The notes: generated by a model from the sequence alone, not told the origin. Counted from the stretch's first letter, positions 29,173-37,401 are shown. The stretch: 64,000 nucleotides of DNA from Vibrio sp. 16 (GCF_963681195.1 NZ_OY808998.1:1116001-1180000); one strand, 5' to 3'. Numbers and translations are program-made.

Positions 29173-29280
29173 CGACCCTTATTAAGCCGAGGGTCACCTA
29201 GCCAACTGACGTTGTTAGTGAACCGAAATTTGTTCACAATCAAATACAGCCAATCACGATTATTGTGATTGGCTTTTTTT
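29173..29280 (+). ncRNA. qrr: Qrr quorum-regulatory small RNA
   Basis: The roughly 108-nt RNA contains the conserved Qrr body. A first stem, GACCCT (29174-29179) with AGGGTC (29190-29195), is followed by the near-invariant CACCTAGCCAACTGACGTTG target-pairing segment. It ends with a terminator stem, GCCAATCAC/GTGATTGGC, and seven Ts. Qrr RNAs act with Hfq. At low cell density, phosphorylated LuxO with RpoN switches them on, and they repress the master regulator LuxR/HapR and activate AphA. Both LuxO sites and the RpoN promoter are present. There is no luxO next to it, so it is one of the unlinked qrr copies (not qrr1). The exact 5' end is estimated. Confidence 0.93.
29249..29280 (+). terminator. 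Intrinsic terminator of qrr
   Basis: GCCAATCAC gattatt GTGATTGGC forms a 9-bp stem followed by TTTTTTT. It ends 10 bp before the convergent regulator gene. Confidence 0.93.
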
Positions 29281-29289
29281 CTTTTTGGG

Positions 29290-30810
29290 CTAGGCGTCTT
29301 GGCATCCGCTGTAGCAGCTTGGTTTTCTTGGACAAACTGCACCACGGGAACAAATCACTCGTGCATCCGTTTCAATTCCACGCTCTATCCAATTGATGTT
29401 GAGAATCTTCGCGATGGTCGTGAACTCCTTTTGAATATGTCTTGGAATGGGCGCAGAACCACCTTGGCTGACACACAAGGATTTGAGCTCTTCCGCAATG
29501 TTTCTCGAGTCACCACCTTGGGCATCGATCGCCGGATTTAAATCAATGCCAGCACAGAGAACGCGATTGTTGCCCGCAGGATCAGTCATATTAATGGACT
29601 CGCAGCAGTAAATTCTTGGTTCGTCGCCCACATTCAAAATAGAGATCTGCGCTGAACTGCCACTGCGAGGCTCAGAAAGACGTCTAAACACCGCCCAGTG
29701 TTGGCATGGGTCGTTAACTTGTCGCATGTTGCCCCAAGGGAGCGGTATACCATTTCCCCGATAGACTGCTTTAAGTTTGTTCTGCCCATACGCATCAAAG
29801 TAGTGCCAGTGCGGATAAGGGGAGACAACGGTCATGCGCCTCATCGCAACTGATGGGGAGACGCCTGCCTTAGCATGAACATCGATCTCGTAGCCATTTC
29901 TATCAAGCAACTGACGAAATGGCACCTTAGGACAGAGCAATGCGCCAGCAAAGAAGCTGGACTCAAAGTCTCGCCAGGCTTGGAGTATGTCTTGCGAGTT
30001 CAACTCAGACGTTGGGTTCACTTGCTGAGTGTTGTCTTCCCAGCTATTGGCGTGACCGACAGAGAGAACGCTCTTTAGCCCTTCTTTGTTGTGTAACACA
30101 CAGTGACCTAGATAGACCGCAAGGTCATATTTAAGGCGCGTAGGGTACTGCTTGAGTATTTCATTCAAGTAGATAAAGCCGGGTGGCTCGAAAAAGGAAG
30201 TAACGACTTGCTTAGCACTAACGCCAAGTTCATCGACAATGTCTTGTGGCGGGCGAGATGTCCAACGGATGGTAAGCCCCATACTGCGCGCGATATCCAT
30301 TAAGTCTTCCGCAGAGAGGTTAAGGCGCTTCAGTCCAATCTCTTCGGCTGCGCGTTCCAGATCAGGAAAGTGATTTTGGTTGTTTTCCTGATGTGCTCGA
30401 ATAAGCAAATGCGCGAACTGGCGTCCGGTGATTCCCGTTTGCGAGAGCATCTCAGGGATCGCGATTTGAAGAATATCGTTAGAGAATAGGAAACTTGGTT
30501 CAAGCGCCATACCACTGATCCCGCCACGATTCCCCTTGTCTGGAGTGATGTCCGTTTGCTCTGGCTCATCATCTAGAAACCACGCGGGATCTTTTTGGAA
30601 CACTTCCGCAATGACTTCTAGCATATCGATACTTGGGACTCGTTTGCCCCGCTCAATCATTGACAGATAAGAAACCGACGGTGCGTATTCTGGATTCACT
30701 CGAATGCAACGTGCAGAGAGATCTTCCATGGTTAAGTGGTTGCGTTTTCTAAGATTTCTGATCTTCGTCCCTAAAAAATGGGACTGACGTATAAGACTTT
30801 TCGACAGCAT
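29290..30810 (-). CDS. XRE-type regulator with DUF3612 (RamB/ScfR-like)
   Basis: The protein has 506 residues. Residues about 12-75 are an XRE helix-turn-helix (LGTKIRNLRKRNHLTMEDLS, SYLSMIERGKRVPS). A long C-terminal part I assign to DUF3612 has an IrrE-like segment (RLKYDLAVYLGHCVLH). It ends with four cysteines, C487, C493, C499 and C503, which could hold a metal or Fe-S cluster. The architecture recalls RamB and related short-chain fatty acid or glyoxylate-pathway regulators. It is divergent from a malate synthase G-like small protein. Direct repeats immediately upstream of its start suggest autoregulation. The inducing signal is unknown. Confidence 0.78.
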   Translation of the reverse strand: MLSKSLIRQSHFLGTKIRNLRKRNHLTMEDLSARCIRVNPEYAPSVSYLSMIERGKRVPSIDMLEVIAEVFQKDPAWFLDDEPEQTDITPDKGNRGGISGMALEPSFLFSNDILQIAIPEMLSQTGITGRQFAHLLIRAHQENNQNHFPDLERAAEEIGLKRLNLSAEDLMDIARSMGLTIRWTSRPPQDIVDELGVSAKQVVTSFFEPPGFIYLNEILKQYPTRLKYDLAVYLGHCVLHNKEGLKSVLSVGHANSWEDNTQQVNPTSELNSQDILQAWRDFESSFFAGALLCPKVPFRQLLDRNGYEIDVHAKAGVSPSVAMRRMTVVSPYPHWHYFDAYGQNKLKAVYRGNGIPLPWGNMRQVNDPCQHWAVFRRLSEPRSGSSAQISILNVGDEPRIYCCESINMTDPAGNNRVLCAGIDLNPAIDAQGGDSRNIAEELKSLCVSQGGSAPIPRHIQKEFTTIAKILNINWIERGIETDARVICSRGAVCPRKPSCYSGCQDA

Positions 30811-30814
30811 AATT

Positions 30815-30852
30815 TTGTAAAATTCACATTGTAAAATTTTTGTTGTGAAATT
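30815..30852. promoter_or_regulatory. Three direct-repeat operator sites between the divergent genes
   Basis: TTGTAAAATT at 30815 and 30829 and TTGTGAAATT at 30843 recur with exact 14-bp spacing, 5 bp upstream of the regulator start. A fourth related copy, TTGTGAAATA, is at 30948-30957, near the ribosome site of the opposite gene. They are likely binding sites of the XRE/DUF3612 regulator. This is inferred from position and regularity. Confidence 0.6.
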
Positions 30853-30974
30853 GTAGTCAAAAAATCACTAGTATAGAAAGTAAGCAAAGTCACAAAACTT
30901 AAAACAACTGAACGCAAGTTTGAAATCTTTGCTCTAGGACATAAAAGTTGTGAAATATCCGCGAGGGAAACGCT

Positions 30975-31550
30975 ATGAACATGCTTACAATCGATAAAAC
31001 AGACATCCAAAAACAAGACAAGCCATTTATCGCTGAAGCAGTCTTCGCGGTAGAGAAAACAAACTCGAAGCAATCTTCTGAGAAGCAAACAAAAGCAAAA
31101 CAGCTACTGGATCGTATGTTTCCATTAGAAAATGGCTCTCACCAAGAAGTAACGGCATACATGGTTGATTACCGCCACCTTGTAGCGTATTTCAAAGATG
31201 GGTCTCACAGTGGTTTGAAAAGCAACAAGCACTTTGTCGCTTACAGCGGTGAAAAGGAAACGCCAACGTCGATTTTATTCCGTGATGGTAACGGTAGCCA
31301 CGTTGAGCTGACATTTGGTCGCCATAAAGGGACTGGCTGCGTTGAGCTGATTGAAATTGATGATATCCAACTGGAAACATGCACCATGTTCCCTCAAGAA
31401 AGCTCTGAAATTTCAGCAATGCGTCACTGGATTAGTTTGGTTCGAGGCGATGAGAAGGGTAAACCTAAAGCGTGCACAGAATCAAAAGCCTACACAGCTA
31501 AAAGCGGTGAGGACTACGACTTGGAATGCTGTTACACCATGAATAAATAG
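30975..31550 (+). CDS. Stand-alone malate synthase G-like alpha/beta domain protein
   Basis: The product has 191 residues. From about residue 44 it follows the inserted alpha/beta domain of malate synthase G: LLDRMFPLENGSHQEVTAY, KHFVAYSGEKETPTSILFRD, GSHVELTFGRHKGTG, and a trailing AMRHWISLVRGD like the YRNWLGLMxGD of GlcB. The TIM barrel with the catalytic residues is absent and the conserved DFEDSVAAVDAEDK stretch is replaced. It cannot be a malate synthase. It could be a regulator, inhibitor or relic under selection. GAGGG precedes ATG 30975 and a strong terminator follows. Probably controlled by the divergent XRE regulator. Confidence 0.72.
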   Translation: MNMLTIDKTDIQKQDKPFIAEAVFAVEKTNSKQSSEKQTKAKQLLDRMFPLENGSHQEVTAYMVDYRHLVAYFKDGSHSGLKSNKHFVAYSGEKETPTSILFRDGNGSHVELTFGRHKGTGCVELIEIDDIQLETCTMFPQESSEISAMRHWISLVRGDEKGKPKACTESKAYTAKSGEDYDLECCYTMNK

Positions 31551-31567
31551 CGCGATTCAGCAGAAAC

Positions 31568-31598
31568 AAAAAAGGATACGCATGCGTATCCTTTTTTT
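31568..31598 (+). terminator. Intrinsic terminator after the malate synthase G-like gene
   Basis: GGATACGCA/TGCGTATCC (31574-31591) is flanked by an A-run and followed by seven Ts. It can act in both directions and also serves the convergent maoC-type gene. Confidence 0.92.
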
Positions 31599-31614
31599 GA
31601 TCTCTGTTATCGAG

Positions 31615-32316
31615 CTAGAAATGCAATTGAATGACCGATGTCACTACTGCGCCTGGGCGTCGAACACCGTCGATTTCAACTTTAATTTCGCGCTCAATCT
31701 CTAACCCTTTGCGAATAGGCGTTACCTTTGACAAAGTGCTCACTGCGCGAATGCGGTTGTCTGATTTTACTGGGTAAGGAAAACGAACTTGGTTGAGACC
31801 GATGTTGACTACCATTTTCGCGGTTGGAAACAGGTTTTGGTCAGGGTCGACGCTGTCTGTTAGTTTTGGCAATAGAGCCAAAGTCAAAAAACCGTGTGCA
31901 ATCGTTGTCTTGAAAGGCGATTCAGCCGCCGCACGTTCAGGATCGGTATGGATCCACTGCATGTCTTCGGTAACGGCACCAAATTGATTAATTCGCTCTT
32001 GCGAGACATCCAGCCAATCACCCACATGAATGACTTCACCAATTTTTGCCTGAAGCTCTTCATACAAGGCTTGGGCTTCTGGCTTGAGTTCGATCGTTTT
32101 AGGCTGCTCAGTCGTAATTGGAGCAGGAGACTCAACTTCGTCATTAACAGCAGGTTGTTGAAGATCGCGTAGACGTGTAAAAAGGTGGCGATTGTTTGCC
32201 TTCGTCAAAAACTCTCCCCAGTACTCACGCACAGTTGGAGACATCCACTGCATGAATTCTGAATGATGTTTTGAGTGGGATTCACCACGATGTTTAAACA
32301 GGTCAGCGACTTTCAT
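31615..32316 (-). CDS. MaoC-family (R)-specific enoyl-CoA hydratase
   Basis: The protein has 233 residues. About 90 N-terminal residues are charged and helical, with no named domain. A C-terminal hot-dog fold carries the hydratase signature TEDMQWIHTDPERAA with likely catalytic D118 and H123, followed by IAHGFLTLALLP. The family hydrates trans-2-enoyl-CoA to (R)-3-hydroxyacyl-CoA (PhaJ-like), linking beta-oxidation to polyhydroxyalkanoate or lipid pathways. ATG 32316 has AGAGG upstream; a TTG at 32337 is less likely. The N-terminal extension is unusual for a simple PhaJ and resembles phasin-type helices. That is speculation. Confidence 0.83.
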   Translation of the reverse strand: MKVADLFKHRGESHSKHHSEFMQWMSPTVREYWGEFLTKANNRHLFTRLRDLQQPAVNDEVESPAPITTEQPKTIELKPEAQALYEELQAKIGEVIHVGDWLDVSQERINQFGAVTEDMQWIHTDPERAAAESPFKTTIAHGFLTLALLPKLTDSVDPDQNLFPTAKMVVNIGLNQVRFPYPVKSDNRIRAVSTLSKVTPIRKGLEIEREIKVEIDGVRRPGAVVTSVIQLHF

Positions 32317-32633
32317 AAAAACCTCTGAAATATACAATTTGGTTCGATTAACTCAGTAAGTTTGAATTACTTCACAATATTGTGCAATGACTTTCGAGCG
32401 TACATCTGTTGCTTGAAAGTGATTAAATTCAATAAATTCATTGATTTATAAATAAAACACTATTTTATTACAATCTAAAGATTAGAGTTTTTGTACAACA
32501 AAAATCGTACACAACAGCGTTATTCCATCTGACTAGAGTTTAGTCAGGTGTGTGAAAACTCACCACTTGAACACGTTGCCTCAAATTATTGCTTTACAAG
32601 AGTTGTGCCAAAACCTACTATACATCCCGCAAC
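32317..32633. other. Divergent intergenic region maoC-type gene / tRNA-Ser
   Basis: 317 bp of AT-rich sequence that must hold the promoters of both flanking genes. A TATACA hexamer about 12 bp before the tRNA could be its -10 box. No ORF is supported. Confidence 0.4.
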
Positions 32634-32724
32634 GGAGAGATGGCTGAGTGGTTGAAAGCACCGGTCTTGAAAACCGGCATACGTTAATAGCGTATCTAGG
32701 GTTCAAATCCCTATCTCTCCGCCA
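32634..32724 (+). tRNA. tRNA-Ser (anticodon UGA)
   Basis: The 91-nt gene has acceptor stem GGAGAGA/TCTCTCC, discriminator G and an encoded CCA end. The anticodon stem is CCGGT/ACCGG with TGA at 32668-32670. A long variable arm (ACGTTAATAGCGT) and the T-loop GTTCAAATC follow. The long variable arm and UGA anticodon identify a class II serine tRNA reading UCA. No integrase or repeated 3' end is seen nearby. Confidence 0.97.
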
Positions 32725-32735
32725 CATTCAAGAAA

Positions 32736-32763
32736 AGCCCGCTAATTAGTTAGCGGGCTTTTT
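32736..32763 (+). terminator. Intrinsic terminator of tRNA-Ser
   Basis: AGCCCGCTAA ttag TTAGCGGGCT is a 10-bp stem followed by a T-run. Confidence 0.92.
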
Positions 32764-32987
32764 CGTTTCTACTTCACTTTCTTTTCTCAATTTCTCTTCT
32801 CCTACATAATGTCATATTTCGGTTAATATAGAATTTCGTACCATTTACACAAGACCTCGCCTGTTTACAAGTAAGCAACTGTAAGCACTTAAATTAATTG
32901 AAGTTTCATTCCTGATATTAAACGCATGTAATTACGCTTCATTTTTCCAATGTATAGTCATGAGGTTGTCTATAACGGAGAGTAATA

Positions 32988-33659
32988 ATGAAGCTAAAAA
33001 TAATGGCTCTGCTGTTTCTATCGAGTGGTGCTTTGGCGGCTGAAAATCAGTTGTCCAATATTTCTACCGTCGCGGGCGAGTCGCTGTTGATATCGTCAGA
33101 ATTCTACGGCTACACACTAAATCAAGGTGATTCTCGCTATGCCGATGTCGTTGATCTCGATGGCTTGGATTGGGCGTTTTGGTACGGTGAACATCGTTTT
33201 ACTGCGAAACAAGGTGTCGATCTGATCAGTGATGTTCAGATGATTGGTGAATACGAATTAAAGAACGAAAAGCCAGCCCATGGTAACGAGTACTATTGGG
33301 AAGGCGGAAGCGCTAAAGACTACTTCGATGAGTCGAATCACGCCATTTATGCCAAGCCGGGTGGTGGTTTTTCTTTTCAGGTTAAGCCAGGTAAATCAGG
33401 TGACTTTAGGCTTGATTTGTATACTCACAACTGGTTGTCTGCTTCAGAGTTTACTGCTTGCCTAAACGAAGAGTGCGTCACTATTGATAACTTCTATCCG
33501 ACCAGCATCGCGACGACCCAAAATAGTGTGCAGTTCACTACCGAATCTGATGCAGACATTTTAACGATTCAACTTGCATTTAAGCCTGATCAATTTGGTT
33601 GGTCACAAAACGACGGCTATTTGAGCTTGGAAGCGATCAACCTAAGTGAGGGCAAATAA
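32988..33659 (+). CDS. Secreted protein coupled to the protease gene, unknown function
   Basis: The product has 223 residues with a signal peptide (MKLKIMALLFLSSGALAA). The mature part is beta-rich and aromatic (DLDGLDWAFWYGEHRF, GNEYYWEGGSAKDYFDE), with two close cysteines (ACLNEEC) that could form a disulfide. I do not recognise a named family; the pattern resembles a carbohydrate-binding-like beta sandwich. Its stop codon is immediately followed by the ATG of the protease gene, so the two are translationally coupled. It may be a partner, substrate-targeting factor or chaperone of the protease. Confidence 0.75.
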   Translation: MKLKIMALLFLSSGALAAENQLSNISTVAGESLLISSEFYGYTLNQGDSRYADVVDLDGLDWAFWYGEHRFTAKQGVDLISDVQMIGEYELKNEKPAHGNEYYWEGGSAKDYFDESNHAIYAKPGGGFSFQVKPGKSGDFRLDLYTHNWLSASEFTACLNEECVTIDNFYPTSIATTQNSVQFTTESDADILTIQLAFKPDQFGWSQNDGYLSLEAINLSEGK

Positions 33660-34823
33660 ATGAACAAGTTACTTATTGCTACCGCAGTGTTGGCGTCATT
33701 TTCGGCCAACGCAGGCTTAGGTCGTGCTGATCGCTCCGTTCAGCAGCATAAAGAGTTTGCTTTGCAGAGCAAGTTTGACTTCGCTTGTCACATGAACGCG
33801 GGCAGCGCGACACTTATCGACCCATTCTGGGTTATTACAGCGGATCATGTGAGTGGCGCAAAATCTGAAAACTATCAAAACCGAGTTACGTGCTCATCGT
33901 TCGAAAAAGATGAGGATGGTGTGTTCCATCAGGTAAAAAGCGTCAGTGCGATTACCGATCCGAATGGGGAGTATGGGGAATACGAGTTTACGTCTCCTGA
34001 TGGTAGAGACTTCGCACTGGTTCGATTGGATACACCGATCACTGGGATTAAGCCTGCCAAGTTGCCAGTTGAAGGTATGTTTGATCCAAAAGAGCACTAT
34101 AAAGTTAATCAGATTGGCTACGGAAACTATAACGGTCGAAATGGCGGGACAAAATACGTTTACCTTGATCGCCACAACCGTTGGGTGACGCCATTGGTTT
34201 TTGACGACGCCTACACCCCGCAAACCGATCTGCAGTGGCATTCGATTCTTGGGGATTCAGGGTCTGGTATCACGGTTGAAAAGGATGGTGAGTTTTACCT
34301 TTTGGGCGAGATTGGGATACAGATAGGCGCGCGCTACTGGTTTGACACGTTTGAAAACACGCTCACTCGCCTTGATTTCATCAAACAAACGATGCAGACG
34401 CATGGCTTCAGTTATGTAGAGGAAGTAAAACTTGATGAAGTGAAATGGACGCCAGCATCGCCAGAAAATAGCGAGGACTATCATGCGTACTTCAGCTACT
34501 GGAAGGCGGAGAGCTTTGATTTCAATGGAACTGGTTGGTATGACAATGGTGGAATCTATGCCACGGCTTATGCCACGCCGGGCGAACGTTATTCGATAGA
34601 GTTTGTGGTTCCCAAGCAAGCTGAGATTCCTGCCTTTGACTTGATTGTGGACGGCCGCATCGTCGCTGCGAATGTCGATGTGAACTCATTTGATAGTGAT
34701 GCGATTAAGGTGACGGTTAACGAATTTGAGTTAAAGGGAGATGCGATCAAAGTGGAAATGCAACCTGTCGGAAACCTAGAAGGCAAAGGGCGCATAGCGC
34801 TAGACTACTTTGCGATTAAGTAA
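33660..34823 (+). CDS. Secreted trypsin-like serine protease with C-terminal beta domain
   Basis: The protein has 387 residues with a signal peptide of about 18. The S1 catalytic triad is visible as H63 (VITADHV), D117 (GRDFALVRLD) and S200 (LGDSGSGI). Residues about 260-387 form an extra beta-sandwich-like domain with an aromatic-rich segment (FSYWKAESFDFNGTGWYDNG), perhaps for substrate or carbohydrate binding. It starts directly after the stop of the upstream secreted protein. Vibrios often secrete such proteases through type II secretion. Substrate and processing site are not visible. Confidence 0.87.
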   Translation: MNKLLIATAVLASFSANAGLGRADRSVQQHKEFALQSKFDFACHMNAGSATLIDPFWVITADHVSGAKSENYQNRVTCSSFEKDEDGVFHQVKSVSAITDPNGEYGEYEFTSPDGRDFALVRLDTPITGIKPAKLPVEGMFDPKEHYKVNQIGYGNYNGRNGGTKYVYLDRHNRWVTPLVFDDAYTPQTDLQWHSILGDSGSGITVEKDGEFYLLGEIGIQIGARYWFDTFENTLTRLDFIKQTMQTHGFSYVEEVKLDEVKWTPASPENSEDYHAYFSYWKAESFDFNGTGWYDNGGIYATAYATPGERYSIEFVVPKQAEIPAFDLIVDGRIVAANVDVNSFDSDAIKVTVNEFELKGDAIKVEMQPVGNLEGKGRIALDYFAIK

Positions 34824-34896
34824 GGTATTGTTGGTCAACTAGATTGAGCTTAATAGCGTATTTCAAGTAGTTGGCCACATGGCTCAATCTTCTTTA

Positions 34897-34924
34897 AGGA
34901 CGGTTTTTATAAACCGTCCTTTTT
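34897..34924 (+). terminator. Intrinsic terminator of the protease operon
   Basis: AGGACGGTTT ttat AAACCGTCCT is followed by TTTT. An additional 9-bp inverted repeat (AGATTGAGC at 34841-34849 with GCTCAATCT at 34882-34890) lies just before it. Confidence 0.88.
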
Positions 34925-35093
34925 GGTTTTGGCAAACAGTGCTTTCAATAATGGGCGATTGTTGGCTACTTTAAAGGAGTACTCTCTTATTCATCCGTGC
35001 AAGCGGAAATCACAGTTAACTCATGACCTGGGAAAAGGGTTAGGCAAGCGTGCTTAATCAAGATTCATTAGGTCCACGAAATGGAATTTGTTG

Positions 35094-36887
35094 ATGTCTT
35101 CAGAAACAATTGCGCTGACTCTGGCCAGTATTGGATTGTTGGGGTTGTGCTGTCAGTGGGTTGCTTGGCATTTTAAACTGCCAGCGATTCTATTCTTGTT
35201 AGTCACAGGGCTCATTGTTGGACCTATCTTAGGTGTACTCCAACCTCAAGATACCTTGGGTGAGCTTTACTTCCCGTTTATCTCCCTTGCCGTTGCTGTG
35301 ATCCTGTTTGAAGGCAGCCTGACACTGAATTTCAAGCAGATAAGAGGAATAAGCAAAAGCGTTTGGAGTATTGTGACCCTTGGGGCCATCATCTCTTGGG
35401 CAATGACATCAGCGGCTACCCACTATCTATTAGGGTTTGATTGGGCCCTCTCTTTACTGTTCGGTAGTTTGACCGTTGTGACGGGGCCTACGGTGATTGT
35501 GCCTTTGCTTCGCACCGTGCGACCCAGCAGCAAATTGTCAAACATTCTGCGTTGGGAAGGGATACTGATTGATCCGTTGGGCGCTCTGTTTGTTGTTATG
35601 GTCTACGAGTTCATTGTTTCGCAAAGCCAAGTGAACAGTCTGATTGTGTTTGGACTCATACTGCTGATTGGCTTTGCGCTTGGTATTGCGGCAGGCGCTT
35701 TAGTCGCAGCAATCATAAGGCGGCATTGGCTACCAGAGTATCTGCAGCCTTTTGCCGTTCTTGTCATATTACTTGGGGTATTTACCGCCTCAAATTATTT
35801 AGAGCACGAATCAGGCTTATTGACGGTCACCGTGATGGGGGTGTGGTTAGCCAATGCCAAGGGCGTCAACATCAGTCATATTCTTCATTTTAAAGAGAAC
35901 TTAACCATCCTGTTTATTTCTGGTTTGTTTATTTTGCTCGCAGCCAGTGTTGAGCTCAGTGATTTTGAACAGCTAGGTCTATCCGCGTTGGTGTTGTTTG
36001 CCTTCATCCAGCTTGTATCGCGTCCGGTATCCATTTTTCTCTCAACCCTCAAAAGTAGCCTAGAGCTTCAAGAGAAAGCCTTTCTCGCTTGGGTTGCTCC
36101 ACGTGGTATTGTAGCCGCCGCGGTGTCCTCGTTGTTTGCCCTAAAATTAACGCACTTAGAAGTTTCACAGGCGAATTTGCTGGTACCTCTGATCTTTATG
36201 GTGATCATCGGGACAGTCGTACTGCAGAGTGCAACAGCGCGTCCCGTTGCAAGGTTGCTTGGGGTTGCGGAACCGTCTCCGCGAGGTTTCCTCATTGTTG
36301 GCGCAAATGATGTGGCTCGAACGATTGGTACCGCAATAAAAAACTACGATTGCCGTGTACTGATGTCGGATACCAACTGGGATTACGTTAGTAAGGCGCG
36401 CATGGCGGGTTTTGAAAGTTATTATGGGAATCCAACGTCGAGCCATGCGGATGAGTATTTAGACTTGATCGGTATAGGGCAGGTGATATCTGTTACTCCC
36501 GACCAGCACTTAAACTCTGTGGCGGGCGTGCACTTTTCTCATGAATTTGGCGCCAGAAAAGTGTTTAGCTTGCAAGATAAAAAGAACCAAGATTCATTAG
36601 ACAAGCTTTCTCATAATGGAGAGCATTCCTACTCGTTGTTGCTTGGAGGAACCATTGGCTATAAACAAATTGCCAGCTTGATCGCTCAGGGGGCGGAGGT
36701 TAAGCACACTCGAATAAGCGATAGTTTCACCTTTGAGGATTACCAACTGCAATACCAATCGGCGACGGTGGTGCCTCTATTTGTTGTCAGTACCGCTCAG
36801 CATATCAATCTGATCACCCAGCCAGAGAGTTTTAAGCCTGAAAGTGGCGAGATCATGGTCGCGCTAGTGAAAAACGCACCTGAGTAA
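35094..36887 (+). CDS. CPA1-type Na+(K+)/H+ antiporter with cytoplasmic nucleotide-binding domain
   Basis: The protein has 597 residues. The first ~390 form about 12 membrane helices of a sodium/proton exchanger: LFGSLTVVTGPTVIVPLLR, EGILIDPLGALFVV with the ion-binding Asp-Pro, and AWVAPRGIVAAAVSSLFALK. The remainder is a TrkA-N/RCK-like cytoplasmic domain beginning FLIVGANDVARTIG, which usually binds NAD(H) or a nucleotide and gates transport. It exports sodium or potassium in exchange for protons for pH and salt homeostasis. The ATG at 35094 is preferred over TTG codons at 35088 and 35091. Single gene. Confidence 0.88.
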   Translation: MSSETIALTLASIGLLGLCCQWVAWHFKLPAILFLLVTGLIVGPILGVLQPQDTLGELYFPFISLAVAVILFEGSLTLNFKQIRGISKSVWSIVTLGAIISWAMTSAATHYLLGFDWALSLLFGSLTVVTGPTVIVPLLRTVRPSSKLSNILRWEGILIDPLGALFVVMVYEFIVSQSQVNSLIVFGLILLIGFALGIAAGALVAAIIRRHWLPEYLQPFAVLVILLGVFTASNYLEHESGLLTVTVMGVWLANAKGVNISHILHFKENLTILFISGLFILLAASVELSDFEQLGLSALVLFAFIQLVSRPVSIFLSTLKSSLELQEKAFLAWVAPRGIVAAAVSSLFALKLTHLEVSQANLLVPLIFMVIIGTVVLQSATARPVARLLGVAEPSPRGFLIVGANDVARTIGTAIKNYDCRVLMSDTNWDYVSKARMAGFESYYGNPTSSHADEYLDLIGIGQVISVTPDQHLNSVAGVHFSHEFGARKVFSLQDKKNQDSLDKLSHNGEHSYSLLLGGTIGYKQIASLIAQGAEVKHTRISDSFTFEDYQLQYQSATVVPLFVVSTAQHINLITQPESFKPESGEIMVALVKNAPE

Positions 36888-36971
36888 AAAAAAGCAAAAA
36901 AACACTTTACCTAAACCTAACTTGAGGTTTTAGCATGGTCTCCGTTGGCTAAGAAATCAAAGGAGAAAACC

Positions 36972-37391
36972 ATGATTCAACTAGAGCATGTGAACTTAGT
37001 AGTAAAAGATATCCCAGAAATGTTGAAGTTCTATCAAGCGGCGTTCCCGCATTGGTATGTTCGCGATGAAGGTCAGGGCGAGTGGAGTGGAAAGCCGAGA
37101 AACTGGTTACATTTTGGTGATGAGTATCAATATATTGCGCTGAGTGACCACGGGGAAGGAGAGAACCGTGATTTACCCGGCCATCAGGTTGGATTAGCGC
37201 ATTTTGCCTATGTCACCAACAATATTGATGCTGTGATCGGCCGCCTACAAGACGCAGGTTTTTCTATCGCCAAACCTGGCGCTGAAGAACCGTATCGTAA
37301 GAACATCTATTTTGTTGACCCTGCGGGTTTTGAGGTAGAGTTTGTCGAATATCTTACCGACGATCCAAAGCTGCGTAATCTATCGAGTTAG
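36972..37391 (+). CDS. VOC (glyoxalase/bleomycin-resistance) family protein
   Basis: The product has 139 residues with the paired beta-alpha-beta-beta-beta modules of the vicinal oxygen chelate fold. It begins MIQLEHVNLVVKDIPEMLKF; a second module has GLAHFAYVTNNIDAVIGRL, and the end is NIYFVDPAGFEVEFVEY. Likely metal ligands are the early His and the late Glu. Families with this fold include isomerases, dioxygenases and resistance proteins, so the substrate is open. ATG 36972 has an AAAGGAG site; an in-frame start at 36945 is less likely. Confidence 0.82.
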   Translation: MIQLEHVNLVVKDIPEMLKFYQAAFPHWYVRDEGQGEWSGKPRNWLHFGDEYQYIALSDHGEGENRDLPGHQVGLAHFAYVTNNIDAVIGRLQDAGFSIAKPGAEEPYRKNIYFVDPAGFEVEFVEYLTDDPKLRNLSS

Positions 37392-37401
37392 TGACAGGCA
37401 A

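Noticed and set aside
30975..31550. Full malate synthase or a frameshifted remnant of one
   Set aside because: No further malate synthase coding appears in any frame downstream. The gene ends at a strong terminator with an intact start and stop.
32634..32724. tRNA-Ser as an integration site for a genomic island
   Set aside because: No integrase gene and no duplicated tRNA 3' end were found within the window on either side.
35041..35093. Upstream TTG starts for the antiporter and similar extended starts for sufS, sufC, sufB, nrdE and fsa
   Set aside because: The longer frames add residues not found in the families and lack ribosome sites. Internal ATGs have proper spacing.
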